Positions 47,444 through 56,786 of a stretch of 64,000 nt of DNA are shown here, one piece after another. The notes beneath the pieces were generated by a model. It made no database searches, was not told where the DNA came from, and saw only the letters and a program-made list of their open reading frames with translations. Source of the DNA: Acidobacteriota bacterium (GTDB lineage Bacteria; Acidobacteriota; Blastocatellia; HR10); the NCBI GenBank assembly GCA_030550025.1, contig JAUQQC010000010.1, positions 48,506 through 112,505 on the forward strand, written 5' to 3'. The first letter of the stretch is position 1; each line of letters starts with the position of its first letter. The position numbers and the translations under genes are program-made.

Positions 47444-49084
47444 ATGGCCGAAAGAGCGAGATCGAAGGGAATGGCGCGGGGCTTCGTCGTGGCTGCCGCG
47501 CTCTTTGTGTTCGGGGCGCTCGTCCAGGCGCAGGAGAGGGCGCCGATCCTCGTCTTGCCGTTTGAAAATAAGACCCGTGAGGCCGATTATCACTGGGTGG
47601 GGGAAGCCTGTGCCCTTTTTCTCTCCGACCTACTGACGCAGATGGGAGAGCCGGTCATCTCGCCCGACGACCGGCGGGCGGTTTATGAGCAACTTCGGTT
47701 ACCCGAAGGGCTGATCCTGACACGCGCCTCGGCGCTCCTGGTCGCCGAGCAGCTTGGCGCCGAACGACTTCTGGTGGGGACGTATCAGGTGAGCGGGCCG
47801 AAGGGACAGGAACGTCTCGCGCTCACTGCGCGCGTGATCCACGTGTCGGAGGCTCGACTGCTGACGAATGAATTGACGTTGGGGGCTCCGCTTCGAGACT
47901 TGCCCTCGCTTTTAGGGACGCTCGTCGGCGAGCTACTCGGCGGGCGTTTTTCGGCTGCTGCGCGGCAGGGCGCGATGCAACGTGCCACGATGCTGCCCGT
48001 GGGCGTGTTGGAGTTTTTTGCGAAGGCGCGGATGGCGGCGGATCCTGAGGTCGCGCTTCAGCTTCTTCGTCGTGCGGAGCAAGCGGCTCAGGGAAAGGTC
48101 TATGCCCCGTTGCTTTTGGAGCTGGGGCGAACGTATGTGCAGCAGAGGCGGTGTGCCGAGGCGGTGCCCGCTCTTCGTCGCCTTGGCCCCGAGTCCTCAG
48201 CGCACCAGGAGGCACAATTTTACTTGGGGATTTGCGCCCTCCAGCAGGGGGAGTGGGAGCGCGCGCTTGACATCTATCGGGCGCTTGGGCGCGCGTGGCC
48301 ACTGGCGGAGGTCTTCAATAACTTGGCGGTCGCCGAACTGCGCATGGGGCAGGTGGACGCGGCGACGAGCGACTTCTCGCGAGCGCTCGAACGATCCGAG
48401 GCCGATCCGGATATTCGTTTCAACTACGGCTACGCGTTATGGAAGCGCGGGGATTTTGAGAACGCCATCGTGGCGTTGCGGCAGGTCGTGCGGCGGCGGG
48501 CGACCGATGGAGAGGCGCACTATCTCCTTGGGAAGAGCTTGCAGCGCTTGGGACGAGAGGACGAAGCCCAAGGGGCGCTGACGATCGCGCAGCGGTATCT
48601 CCCGCAGTTCGCCGAGTGGGAGAAGGTCGCCGATCCGCCGATCTCTCCACGGCTCAAGATGCGCATCTTGCGGCGTCGCGAGGGCGCTGCTCGGCACTTC
48701 GGGGCGCGCGTCCCGGTGATGCGACCGTCCGAAGCCGTGCATGAGGCGGAAGCTCTTGCGGACGTCGGTCGGGAGGACGAGGCGCTGGCGATCTTGGAGG
48801 GCGTATTGAAGAGGGCTCCGGATTTAGCAGAGGCCCATCTTCTGAAAGCGCGTCTCTACTTTCGACGCGGGAATTGGCGCGAGGCCGCCGATGCCGCGCA
48901 CGCGGCCGCGTTTTGGAATCCGCAATGGGCGCCTGCGCATCTGTTACTCGCGCGCATTTATTTGGCCGTGGGGGAACGCGAGCGCGCGCGCTTGAGCGTG
49001 GAACGGGCTCTGGCCCTCGATCCGAACAATGCGGAAGCGCGCGAGCTGGCGCGCTCCTTGGGCGCGAGTCCGCGCAAGCCGTGA
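47444..49084 (+). CDS. TPR-repeat periplasmic/lipidless exported protein with TolB-like N-terminal domain
   Basis: A 546-residue protein: a signal peptide (MARGFVVAAALFVFGALVQAQ after nine leading residues), a small alpha/beta domain beginning APILVLPFENKTREADYHWVGEA, the opening of TolB-N/FlgO-like domains, then TPR helices (about 180-400 and 440-540; for example PDIRFNYGYALWKRGDFENAIVALRQVV). It probably acts as a periplasmic scaffold. The ATG at 47444 or at 47471 could be the start; neither has a strong SD. Its closeness to the tRNA suggests shared transcription. Confidence 0.75.
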   Translation: MAERARSKGMARGFVVAAALFVFGALVQAQERAPILVLPFENKTREADYHWVGEACALFLSDLLTQMGEPVISPDDRRAVYEQLRLPEGLILTRASALLVAEQLGAERLLVGTYQVSGPKGQERLALTARVIHVSEARLLTNELTLGAPLRDLPSLLGTLVGELLGGRFSAAARQGAMQRATMLPVGVLEFFAKARMAADPEVALQLLRRAEQAAQGKVYAPLLLELGRTYVQQRRCAEAVPALRRLGPESSAHQEAQFYLGICALQQGEWERALDIYRALGRAWPLAEVFNNLAVAELRMGQVDAATSDFSRALERSEADPDIRFNYGYALWKRGDFENAIVALRQVVRRRATDGEAHYLLGKSLQRLGREDEAQGALTIAQRYLPQFAEWEKVADPPISPRLKMRILRRREGAARHFGARVPVMRPSEAVHEAEALADVGREDEALAILEGVLKRAPDLAEAHLLKARLYFRRGNWREAADAAHAAAFWNPQWAPAHLLLARIYLAVGERERARLSVERALALDPNNAEARELARSLGASPRKP

Positions 49085-49152
49085 TCGGAGGTGGCTCTTC
49101 GCAGGGGTTTCCCCCCTTTGTCGAGGACAAGGCTCGTGCTGAGGGAGAGACG

Positions 49153-50736
49153 ATGGCGGAAGAACGAACGGCGATCGCGGAGCTTCGACGGGATGTCACG
49201 GTCTGGGGCTCCTACATGTGGGGCTTCGCCGACGTCGGTGCCGATACATTCGTGGCGCTCGGCTTGGTCTTCGCCTTCTCGGAAGGAGCAGCCCCGTTGG
49301 CCTTCCTGCTCGCGGGGACGGTCTACATCCTGGTCGGCCTGGCGTACACGGAATTGGCCTCGGCATATCCGGTGGCGGGCGGAGGACAGTATTTCGCCCT
49401 CCGCGGCTTGGGTGATTTTTGGAGCCTGGTGGCTGGCAGCGCGCTCGTGCTCGATTACACGCTCTGCACGGCGTTGTTCGCATATTTCGCCGTGACCTAT
49501 TTCTCGCATTTTGTGCCAGGGTTGGCCGAGGTGACGTTCGCTCTTGGGCCTTTCGAGCGGGTGCGAGTTGGTCTGGCGCTCACGACGCTTCTACTCATCG
49601 CCTTCCTCGCGTGGTTGAACGTGCGTGGAATGCGGCAGGCCAGTCTGCTCAATGAGCTGATCGGCGTTTTGATCATCCTCATGGAATCGCTCATCATCTC
49701 GATGGGGCTCATCTTCGCGTGGAAGCCGGAGCTGCTCATGACGCAGTGGAGCGAGACGTTCGCGAATTTCCATCCGCGTCAGTTCCTCTATGGCGCCTCC
49801 CTGGCGATCATCTCCTTCGTGGGCTTGGAATCCATCTCGCAGGCGGCGCAAGAGACGCGGCGTCCGGCCACGATCGTTCCTCGGACTTCGATCGCGTTGG
49901 TCTTCACGGTCTTCCTCTTCGCCATCTCGCTCTCGGTACTGACGCTTGGCACGGTGCGGTGGGAGGTCTTTCTCGACGAGCGGAACGTCGGGCGCTCGGT
50001 GGCGATCGTGGCGGGGCATCTGCCATGGATCGGGCGCGTGGCCGAAGATGTGACGGCTGCGCTCGCCGTGCTCGTCCTCACGCTCTCCTCCAATTCCGGC
50101 GTGATGAGCGTCTCGCGCGTGGCGTTCTCGATGAGTCGGTATGACTCCATCTCCTCGTGGTTCGAGCACGTTCATCCGCGGTATCGCACGCCGGCGCGCA
50201 CGATCGTCGTCTTCTCGACGATCGCCGCGCTCCAGGTCGTGCTGGCTTCCCTGACCGAGAGCGCCATTGATACGCTGGCCAACATGTATGCCTTCGGCGC
50301 GACGCTCGGCTACACGCTCGTCATGGTCTCGCTCATCCGGCTGCGCTTCACCGATCCGTATACGCCACGCCCTTATCGCATGCCGTTCAACATCTCGATT
50401 CGGCGAGAGGGCACGACGGTCTACGTTCCCGTTTTGGGGGTCATTGGACTCGTCGGGATCACGGCGGTTCTCGTGATCGTGCTCTTCACGCATGAGATCG
50501 CGGCCGTGGCGGGACCGCTATGGGTCCTCCTCAACGTCCTCTACTACGCATGGTATCGTCGGCGGAGGGGGCTCCCGATCTTTCGGAGCGTACTGCGCCC
50601 GTGGGAGCGCGAGCAGATGGCGGTGCTCGAGGCGGCCGAGGAATACGATCTCTTGGAGCAGTATCGCATCGCTCTCGCCGAGCGTGACCGTTGGAGAAAG
50701 CGGCTCAGCCATGGCGCTGATACCGTCGTGGAATGA
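49153..50736 (+). CDS. APC-family amino acid permease
   Basis: A 527-residue, 12-helix transporter of the amino acid-polyamine-organocation superfamily. Signatures: WGSYMWGFADVGADTFVALG in helix 1, YTELASAYPVAGGGQYFALR, GLESISQAAQETRRPATIVPR after helix 6, and NSGVMSVSRVAFSMSRY. A C-terminal charged cytoplasmic tail (about 480-527) is present. The start at 49153 follows GGGAGAGACG. A membrane UspA and a TrkA-type regulator downstream suggest regulated uptake; the substrate is unknown. Confidence 0.88.
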   Translation: MAEERTAIAELRRDVTVWGSYMWGFADVGADTFVALGLVFAFSEGAAPLAFLLAGTVYILVGLAYTELASAYPVAGGGQYFALRGLGDFWSLVAGSALVLDYTLCTALFAYFAVTYFSHFVPGLAEVTFALGPFERVRVGLALTTLLLIAFLAWLNVRGMRQASLLNELIGVLIILMESLIISMGLIFAWKPELLMTQWSETFANFHPRQFLYGASLAIISFVGLESISQAAQETRRPATIVPRTSIALVFTVFLFAISLSVLTLGTVRWEVFLDERNVGRSVAIVAGHLPWIGRVAEDVTAALAVLVLTLSSNSGVMSVSRVAFSMSRYDSISSWFEHVHPRYRTPARTIVVFSTIAALQVVLASLTESAIDTLANMYAFGATLGYTLVMVSLIRLRFTDPYTPRPYRMPFNISIRREGTTVYVPVLGVIGLVGITAVLVIVLFTHEIAAVAGPLWVLLNVLYYAWYRRRRGLPIFRSVLRPWEREQMAVLEAAEEYDLLEQYRIALAERDRWRKRLSHGADTVVE

Positions 50737-50980
50737 ATCGCGCGATCCGTCGTCGCGGGCGTCATCGCTCTCGTTTTCGGACGTTGTGCAGATCGTGTAT
50801 ACGTTCCTCTTTTTGATCCTCGGGGTGATTATCCTCTTTCGCGTGATCCGCTTGGGAGGGGGGCCGATCGGACTCGGCGTGGGCGGGGGATTCGTGGCGT
50901 TTGGACTCTACCGCTTGCGTTTCCTCATCGGGTATCATCTTCGTCGAAGAAGGGGAGAGCGCTCGAATGTCGGGCGGTGA
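50711..50980 (+). CDS. Small two-helix membrane protein
   Basis: An 89-residue protein overlapping the permease 3' end by 26 bases and the next gene by 14. It has hydrophobic segments at about 27-45 (VVQIVYTFLFLILGVIILF) and 48-68 (GGGPIGLGVGGGFVAFGLYRL), then a basic tail (HLRRRRGER). The glycine-rich second helix is unusual. No family recognised; position suggests an accessory subunit of the transport cluster. The SD is weak and coupled translation is likely. Confidence 0.6.
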   Translation: MALIPSWNESRDPSSRASSLSFSDVVQIVYTFLFLILGVIILFRVIRLGGGPIGLGVGGGFVAFGLYRLRFLIGYHLRRRRGERSNVGR

Positions 50981-51536
50981 AGTTCACGTCTCGGTCATCG
51001 GAGTGACGTTGGCCGCGATCTTCCTGGCCTCCTTGGGGGGGATGCTGTGGTGGATGCTCCATCCGCCAGCGCCAATCGGGCCGGCGGTGGCGCGCGCGTA
51101 TCGTGGAGTGAGCGCCCTCAAGCGCATCCTCGTCCCTGTGAAAGGGACGGGATATAGCGATCGCGCTGTGGAATTGGCGTGCCGCCTCGGCCAGGAGCAG
51201 CAGGCCGAATTGATCCTGACTTATGTGATCGAGGTCCCCCTGTCGCTCCCCCTCAACACGCCGCTCGATCAGGAGGAGCGGCGAGCGCGCGAAGCCCTGG
51301 AGCGCGCCGTTGAACTGGTGAAGCTCCATAATCTGAAGCCGATCCCCGTCGTGCGGCGAGATCGCGATGTAGGGCGAGGGATCGTGAGCGTCGTCGCCGA
51401 TTATGACGTGGACTTGGTCGTAATCGGGTTGAACCCGCGACGCGTCGCCACCGGAGATTCCATCGGCCGAGGGATCGAGACGGTCTTGCGCCGTGCGGGC
51501 GTCGAGGTGATCATTGACATGGTCCCGGAAGGGTAG
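50967..51536 (+). CDS. Membrane-anchored universal stress protein (UspA domain)
   Basis: A 189-residue protein: a membrane helix near the N-terminus (VSVIGVTLAAIFLASLGGMLWWML) followed by a UspA domain (ILVPVKGTGYSDRAVELACRLGQEQQ, DVDLVVIGLNPRR). The ATP-binding G-x2-G-x9-G(S/T) loop is only partly kept (GLNPRR...GRGIETVLRR). Fusing UspA to a membrane anchor, and placing it beside a permease, suggests a nucleotide-sensing regulator of transport. Start 50967 has GGGGAGAG. Confidence 0.82.
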   Translation: MSGGEVHVSVIGVTLAAIFLASLGGMLWWMLHPPAPIGPAVARAYRGVSALKRILVPVKGTGYSDRAVELACRLGQEQQAELILTYVIEVPLSLPLNTPLDQEERRAREALERAVELVKLHNLKPIPVVRRDRDVGRGIVSVVADYDVDLVVIGLNPRRVATGDSIGRGIETVLRRAGVEVIIDMVPEG

Positions 51537-51589
51537 TTGGGCCGTTGTGAAATGAGCGCGCTTCTTGAGCGAACGGTGGAGGAAAGGCT

Positions 51590-52723
51590 ATGCGGGTCGT
51601 CGTTGTCGGATACGGACGCGTGGGACGTCGTGCCGTCGCGCAGCTTGTGGAGCGCGGTCACGAAGTGACGTTGATCGACAAGGAGGCCGTTCGGCTGCGC
51701 GGCGCCGTGGATTTCCCCAACGTGAAGTTGGTGCAAGGTGATGGCACGGATGTGGACGTGCAGCGCCAAGCGGGCGTGGATCGCGCCGATCTTTTCCTCG
51801 CGCTCACTCGTGAGGACAATGTGAACCTAATGGCGGCGCAAGTCGCGCGCTTGATCTTTCAAGTGCCGCGCGCCATCGCCCGCGTCTACGAGCCGAGCCA
51901 TCGAGATGTCACCGACGATGGACAGTTGATCACCGTCTGTCCGACGCTCTACACGGTCGAGGCCATTATGCAGCGCGTGGAGGAATTGGCGGCGCATCCG
52001 GTCTCGCGACCGGAAATCCCTCCTGTGCGCGCGCCGCGTCCGGCGCGGCCGCGAACCGACGAGTCGAAGTTCATCCTGGTGATTGGCGCAGGAAAGGTCG
52101 GGATTAATCTCGTCCGCTCGTTGCTCGGGAGCGGGCATGAGGTGGCGCTCGTCGAGCGCGACGTGGTATATGCCGCGCGGCTGCGGACGGAGTTGGAGTG
52201 CCCGATCATCATCGGCGACGGGACCCTGGGACCCGTCCTCGAAGAAGCCGGTGCCGGTCGCGCCCGCGTCTTCGTCGCCGTCACCGGCAATGACGAGAAC
52301 AATCTGATCGCATGTCAGCTCGCCAAACGGATGTTCCGCGTTCCCAAGACGATCGCGCGCGTGAGCAATCCGAAGAACGAACCCGTGATGCGGCAACTTG
52401 GTGTGGATGCGACCGTCAGCTCGACGGCCATCATCGAGCAGGTCATTGAGCGTGAGTTGCCGACGATCCCCATCCGCACGCTCCTCAATCTGCATGGTGG
52501 ACGAGCGCAGATCATCGAATACGTGCTCGGCGAGGGGTGTCCGGTGGCTGGGAAGACCTTGCGCGACATCGCCTTCCCGCCCGAGTGCAACATCGTCGCC
52601 ATCGAGCGCGCGGGCACGACGCTCATCCCTCGTGGAGAGACGCGCTTGCAGGTCGGCGATATGGTCGTCGCCTTGGTCACCCGGGAGCAGGAGCCGGAAT
52701 TGCGTCGCCTCTTGATGGGATGA
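51590..52723 (+). CDS. TrkA-like double RCK protein
   Basis: A 377-residue cytoplasmic protein with two Rossmann RCK-N domains: VVVGYGRVGRRAVAQL at the start and VIGAGKVGINLVRSL at about 161-175, each followed by acidic ribose-binding strands (TLIDKE, ALVERD), and a C-terminal RCK-C (TrkA-C) domain (about 300-377). This is the layout of TrkA, the NAD(H)/ATP-binding gate regulator of Trk/Ktr K+ uptake. No TrkH gene is here, so it may regulate the adjacent APC permease, which is inference. Start after GGAGG. Confidence 0.88.
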   Translation: MRVVVVGYGRVGRRAVAQLVERGHEVTLIDKEAVRLRGAVDFPNVKLVQGDGTDVDVQRQAGVDRADLFLALTREDNVNLMAAQVARLIFQVPRAIARVYEPSHRDVTDDGQLITVCPTLYTVEAIMQRVEELAAHPVSRPEIPPVRAPRPARPRTDESKFILVIGAGKVGINLVRSLLGSGHEVALVERDVVYAARLRTELECPIIIGDGTLGPVLEEAGAGRARVFVAVTGNDENNLIACQLAKRMFRVPKTIARVSNPKNEPVMRQLGVDATVSSTAIIEQVIERELPTIPIRTLLNLHGGRAQIIEYVLGEGCPVAGKTLRDIAFPPECNIVAIERAGTTLIPRGETRLQVGDMVVALVTREQEPELRRLLMG

Positions 52724-53634
52724 GGCGTTCGGAAGCCATGAACGAGTCCTGGGCCGTGCGCATCCGCTTGAAGGAAGACGTGAGTGAGATCCTGTTCCCC
52801 CTCTTCTCGCGTGCCGGCACGCGCGGGCTCGCTTTCATCGAGGCGGACTCGGGCTTGGAGGTGCTCGCCTATTTCGACGCGCCACAGGAGGTCGCGTGGT
52901 GGGCAAGCGAGATCCGTCACGCCGTAGGAGAGGCCGGGTTCGCGGACGACTGCGTGGCTGACGTTCGCGTCGAACGCGTCCCAGCCGAAGATTGGGCGAG
53001 CCGATGGAAAGAGGGGTACAAGCCTTTTCCCATCGGACGGCGATTCCTCATCGCGCCGTCATGGGATCGGCCGCAGGAGACGGGAGATCGCCTCCTGATC
53101 ATGATCGATCCAGGGATGGCCTTCGGCACGGGCACGCATGAGACGACGCAACAGTGTCTGCTGGCGCTTGAGGAATATTGGACAGGGCGCTCTCTACTTG
53201 ACGTGGGGACCGGGACCGGCATCCTCGCCATCGCAGCGGCTCGTCTTCATCCCCAGGCGCGCGTCGTCGCGCTCGATATTGATCCCGAAGCTTGTGCGGT
53301 CGCCCGCGAGAACATGGAGCGGAACGGCGTCGGCGAACGTATCGCGTTATTCTGTGGGGCGCTCGACGATCTGCCCGAAGAACGCTTCGAGATGGTGCTC
53401 GCGAATCTCACGGCCGATGCACTCGCGGGCCTCCTCTCCCGGTTCCCCCAGCGGCTTGAACCGGGAGGCGTTCTCGTCCTCTCCGGGCTCCTCGATGGCG
53501 ACGAGGAATCGTTCTGGGAAGCCCTCGTGGCGAAGGCCTTTCGCCCCCTCGAGGTCAAACGAGGGGGGGAGTGGCGAACGATTATCGCGCGGTATGAGCC
53601 TTCATCGGTTCTATGCGCCTCCGGAAGCCATTGA
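52720..53634 (+). CDS. prmA: Ribosomal protein L11 methyltransferase
   Basis: A 304-residue SAM methyltransferase. PrmA landmarks: an N-terminal ferredoxin-like substrate domain, the linker W(x)WKEGYKPFPIGRRFLIAPSW, DPGMAFGTGTHETTQQCL, SAM loop LDVGTGTGILAIAAARL, and ANLTADALAGL. The ATG at 52720 overlaps the trkA stop (ATGA); ATG at 52738 is an alternative. It overlaps rsmE by 41 bases. Confidence 0.93.
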   Translation: MRRSEAMNESWAVRIRLKEDVSEILFPLFSRAGTRGLAFIEADSGLEVLAYFDAPQEVAWWASEIRHAVGEAGFADDCVADVRVERVPAEDWASRWKEGYKPFPIGRRFLIAPSWDRPQETGDRLLIMIDPGMAFGTGTHETTQQCLLALEEYWTGRSLLDVGTGTGILAIAAARLHPQARVVALDIDPEACAVARENMERNGVGERIALFCGALDDLPEERFEMVLANLTADALAGLLSRFPQRLEPGGVLVLSGLLDGDEESFWEALVAKAFRPLEVKRGGEWRTIIARYEPSSVLCASGSH

Positions 53635-54325
53635 TGGGGGCGTGATCCGACTCGATGAGCGAGAGTCGCACCATCTGCGCCATGTCCTCCGGTTGAAGCC
53701 CGGAGCTCGCGTCATCGTCTTCGACGGAACGGGCGTCGAATACGAGGGCATTGTGCTGGAGACTCGAGGGCGCTGCGCCTCGGTGGGCATCCGGGCGCGA
53801 ACGACGCCAGCGGTCGAATCGCCGCTTGAACTGACGCTCGCGCAAGCGCTCATCAAGGGCGAGAAGTTCGATCTCGTCGTGCAGAAGGCGACCGAGCTGG
53901 GCGTGCATCGAATCATCCCCCTCCTGACGCGCCACGCGGTCATTGGGGCGTATTCGCCGCAGCGACTCGAGCGATGGCGGCGCATCGCGTTGGAGGCCGC
54001 GAAGCAATCCCGACGGACGCGCCTCGTTCGGGTCGAGGAGCCGCAGCGGGTGCTCGATGTGCTAGAACGGGTGCATGCCCCTGCGCTCTTTTGCGCGGAG
54101 CGCGAGGGGGTATCACTTCGCGAGATCGCCACGCGATGGTCTGACGTGCCCCCGCGTCGGCTCCTCGTCCTCATCGGCCCAGAAGGGGGGTGGGCCGATG
54201 AGGAGATCGAAACCGCTCGGAAAGCCGGAGCTATGCTCCTCTCTCTTGGCCCGCGCATCTTGCGCACGGAGACGGCCGGACTCGTCGTGCTCAGCCTGGT
54301 TCAGTTCCTGTGGGGGGATTTGTGA
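53594..54325 (+). CDS. rsmE: 16S rRNA (uracil1498-N3)-methyltransferase
   Basis: A 243-residue SPOUT-fold methyltransferase. MSLHRFYAPPEAI with DERESHHLRHVLRLKPG at the N-terminal PUA-like domain, QKATELGVHRIIPL, the SAM-binding IGPEGGWADEEIE and LGPRILRTETAGL knot motifs. prmA-rsmE is a common gene pair. The start at 53594 is inside the prmA 3' end. Confidence 0.95.
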   Translation: MSLHRFYAPPEAIDGGVIRLDERESHHLRHVLRLKPGARVIVFDGTGVEYEGIVLETRGRCASVGIRARTTPAVESPLELTLAQALIKGEKFDLVVQKATELGVHRIIPLLTRHAVIGAYSPQRLERWRRIALEAAKQSRRTRLVRVEEPQRVLDVLERVHAPALFCAEREGVSLREIATRWSDVPPRRLLVLIGPEGGWADEEIETARKAGAMLLSLGPRILRTETAGLVVLSLVQFLWGDL

Positions 54326-54537
54326 TCGGAGGCGGAAGTCCCATCCGGGCGTTCTCCTCCGCGTAGTGATCTCCGGAACGAGAGCCGGCGCTTTCCCGAA
54401 CGATTCGCGGAGTCGGTGCGGAGAGAGGGGGAACGTCCCGTTCATTGCCCTCATCCGCGAGGACGTGCTCCTTGCGCGAGGAGGGCGAAGGCACGAAGAT
54501 CCCATCGCGCCGTTCTCGATGCGTGGAGGGCATGTGG

Positions 54538-54567
54538 TTGCGAAGGCCTTCGGCCTTCGGATAAGAT
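54538..54567 (+). promoter_or_regulatory. Possible promoter with embedded inverted repeat upstream of mtnA
   Basis: TTGCGA (54538-54543), 18-base spacer, TAAGAT (54562-54567). A perfect 8-base inverted repeat CGAAGGCC-TTC-GGCCTTCG occupies 54541-54559 inside the spacer, where a repressor could sit. The 264-base gap between rsmE and mtnA otherwise shows no gene. Confidence 0.35.
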
Positions 54568-54589
54568 TTCTCGCTGTGAGGTCGGACCG

Positions 54590-55705
54590 ATGATTAAGAC
54601 CGTTGAATGGACGGACGAAGGCGTTCGCGTGATTGATCAGCGGAAGTTGCCGCACGAGGAGGTCTATCCGCTCTTGCGCACGCCGGAAGAGGTGGCCGAG
54701 GCCATTCGCGCGATGATCGTGCGCGGGGCGCCAGCTATTGGCGTGACGGCGGCCTTTGGCCTGGCGCTCGGCGTGAAGCGCTCCAGCGCCCGCACGGTCG
54801 AGGAATTAGAAGCGGAGTTCGAGGTGCTCTGCCAACTCATGGCGCGCGCGCGGCCGACGGCCGTGAATCTCTTCTGGGCCATCGAGCGCATGCGGCGCGC
54901 ATGGGCCGAAGCGCGACGGCGTAACCTGCCGTTGCCCCTGCTTAAGGAATGGGTGATTCAAGAGGCGCAGAACATCTACTGGGAGGACATCGAGACGAAC
55001 CGGCGGATGGCGCGCCATGGAGCTACCTTGATCCCTGACCCCGCGCGCATCCTCACGCATTGCAACACGGGCGCTCTGGCGACGGCTGGGGGGATGGGCA
55101 CGGCGCTCGGCGTCGTGCGCGCGGCTGTGCTCATGGGCAAGCGCGTGCATGTTTACGTGGATGAGACGCGCCCGTTCCTTCAAGGCGCGCGATTAACGGC
55201 TTGGGAGCTGCTCAAAGAGCAAATCCCGGCCACGCTCATCACGGACAATATGGCCGGATACATGATGTATCGGGGACTGGTGGACTGCGTGCTCGTGGGC
55301 GCGGATCGCATCGCCGCCAACGGCGATGTCGCCAATAAGATCGGGACCTACACGCTCGCCGTCCTCGCGAAGGAGCACGGAATCCCCTTCTACGTCGTCG
55401 CTCCCCTCTCGACGGTGGATCTCTCGATGGCCTCCGGTGATCAGATTCCTATCGAGGAGCGACCGGCGATCGAAGTCACTCATATCAACGGACGACCGAT
55501 CGCCCCCGAGGGGATCGCCGTCGCCAATCCGGCGTTCGACATCACGCCCCATCGTTATGTGACGGCCATTGTGACCGAACGCGGGATCGCGCGACCGCCA
55601 TATCCGGAGAGCTTAAGCGCTTTGGCCACGCAGCCGGACGTCGCGCATGCTCCGGCCGAAGAACGGGCGCTCTCGGGCGACGCCCCGCCTTCGGGACCTT
55701 CGTGA
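54590..55705 (+). CDS. mtnA: Methylthioribose-1-phosphate isomerase
   Basis: A 371-residue enzyme of methionine salvage converting MTR-1-P to MTRu-1-P. Conserved: [23 protein letters not shown], the catalytic cysteine in [20 protein letters not shown] (about residue 158), the catalytic aspartate in [18 protein letters not shown]. The C-terminal 35 residues are a non-conserved tail. It starts after GTGAGGTCGG; no other mtn genes are nearby. Distinct from eIF2B-type paralogues by its length and the HCNTG motif. Confidence 0.93.
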   Translation: MIKTVEWTDEGVRVIDQRKLPHEEVYPLLRTPEEVAEAIRAMIVRGAPAIGVTAAFGLALGVKRSSARTVEELEAEFEVLCQLMARARPTAVNLFWAIERMRRAWAEARRRNLPLPLLKEWVIQEAQNIYWEDIETNRRMARHGATLIPDPARILTHCNTGALATAGGMGTALGVVRAAVLMGKRVHVYVDETRPFLQGARLTAWELLKEQIPATLITDNMAGYMMYRGLVDCVLVGADRIAANGDVANKIGTYTLAVLAKEHGIPFYVVAPLSTVDLSMASGDQIPIEERPAIEVTHINGRPIAPEGIAVANPAFDITPHRYVTAIVTERGIARPPYPESLSALATQPDVAHAPAEERALSGDAPPSGPS

Positions 55706-55718
55706 AGGGAGTGCGGCG

Positions 55719-56777
55719 ATGCTGATCCTCGGGATCGAGACTTCTTGCGATGAGACGGCCGCCGCCGTCGTCGAGGATGGACGGATCGTGCGCTCGAACC
55801 TCGTGGCCACGCAATACGCCATCCATCGGCCGTATGGAGGGATCGTGCCCGAGCTGGCCTCCCGCGAACATGTGCGGAACATCGTCCCCATCGTCCGAGC
55901 CGCCCTGGAAGACGCGGGCGTGACCTTTCGCGAGATCGAGGCCATCGCCGTAACGCGGGGTCCGGGACTGATCGGTTCACTTCTTGTGGGGATCTGCTAC
56001 GCGAAGTCGCTCGCGTATGCCCTCTCGCGGCCGCTCCTTGGCGTGAATCATCATGAGGGGCATATCTTCTCGGTCGTCTTCGAGAATCCACCCGTTCGAC
56101 ATCCGGCGCTCGCACTCGTCGTCTCGGGTGGGGATACGAGTCTCTTCTGGATACCGGAGCCAGAGCGGTACCACCTGCTCGGACATACGCGCGACGATGC
56201 GGCCGGCGAAGCCTTCGATAAGGTAGCGAAGCTGCTGGGGCTTGGCTATCCCGGAGGTCCGGTGATCGACCGATTGGCGAAGTGCGGGAATCCTCGTGCC
56301 GTTCGGTTCACGATCCCGCGCACGAGCGAGAACGATTTTGATTTCAGCTTCAGTGGGCTCAAGACGGCCGTCGTTCGCTACGTGCGGGAGCGAGAGATTC
56401 GTCCCGTGCGAGAGGGGGAGGCGGTGCCGGAGGTGATCCTCGATCTGCTGGCGAGCTTTCAAGAGACAGTTGTGCGCACGCTCCTGGAGCGCCTGTCGCG
56501 GGCCCTGGAGCAGTACGAAGCGCGCACGCTCATTCTGACCGGTGGCGTCGCGTGTAACACTCGGCTGCGCGAAGAAGTGTTTCGCTTGGGGAAGGAGGCC
56601 GGAATTCCCGTTTACGTCCCGAGCCCTCCACTCACGACCGATAATGCCGCGATGATCGCGGCCGCCGCTTATCCGAAGCTACTGCGTGGCGAACGCTCGG
56701 GCTGGGACATGACGGCCGAGCCCGGTCTGCGCTTGCACCAGGTGGACGCGCGGCGCATTCCCGCGCGTTCCGCGTGA
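55719..56777 (+). CDS. tsaD: tRNA threonylcarbamoyltransferase TsaD
   Basis: A 352-residue ASKHA-fold protein that makes t6A37 in ANN-decoding tRNAs. Opening [18 protein letters not shown], metal-binding HHEGH (NHHEGHIFS), [25 protein letters not shown] and [12 protein letters not shown]. The start at 55719 follows GGGAGTGCGG. tsaB/tsaE are not in the window. Confidence 0.95.
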   Translation: MLILGIETSCDETAAAVVEDGRIVRSNLVATQYAIHRPYGGIVPELASREHVRNIVPIVRAALEDAGVTFREIEAIAVTRGPGLIGSLLVGICYAKSLAYALSRPLLGVNHHEGHIFSVVFENPPVRHPALALVVSGGDTSLFWIPEPERYHLLGHTRDDAAGEAFDKVAKLLGLGYPGGPVIDRLAKCGNPRAVRFTIPRTSENDFDFSFSGLKTAVVRYVREREIRPVREGEAVPEVILDLLASFQETVVRTLLERLSRALEQYEARTLILTGGVACNTRLREEVFRLGKEAGIPVYVPSPPLTTDNAAMIAAAAYPKLLRGERSGWDMTAEPGLRLHQVDARRIPARSA

Positions 56778-56786
56778 AAGGGGAGT

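Noticed and set aside
54326..54589. Frame at 54416 that would extend mtnA by 58 residues
   Set aside because: The extension is Arg/Ala/Cys-rich with no similarity to MtnA; the ATG at 54590 gives the canonical N-terminus.
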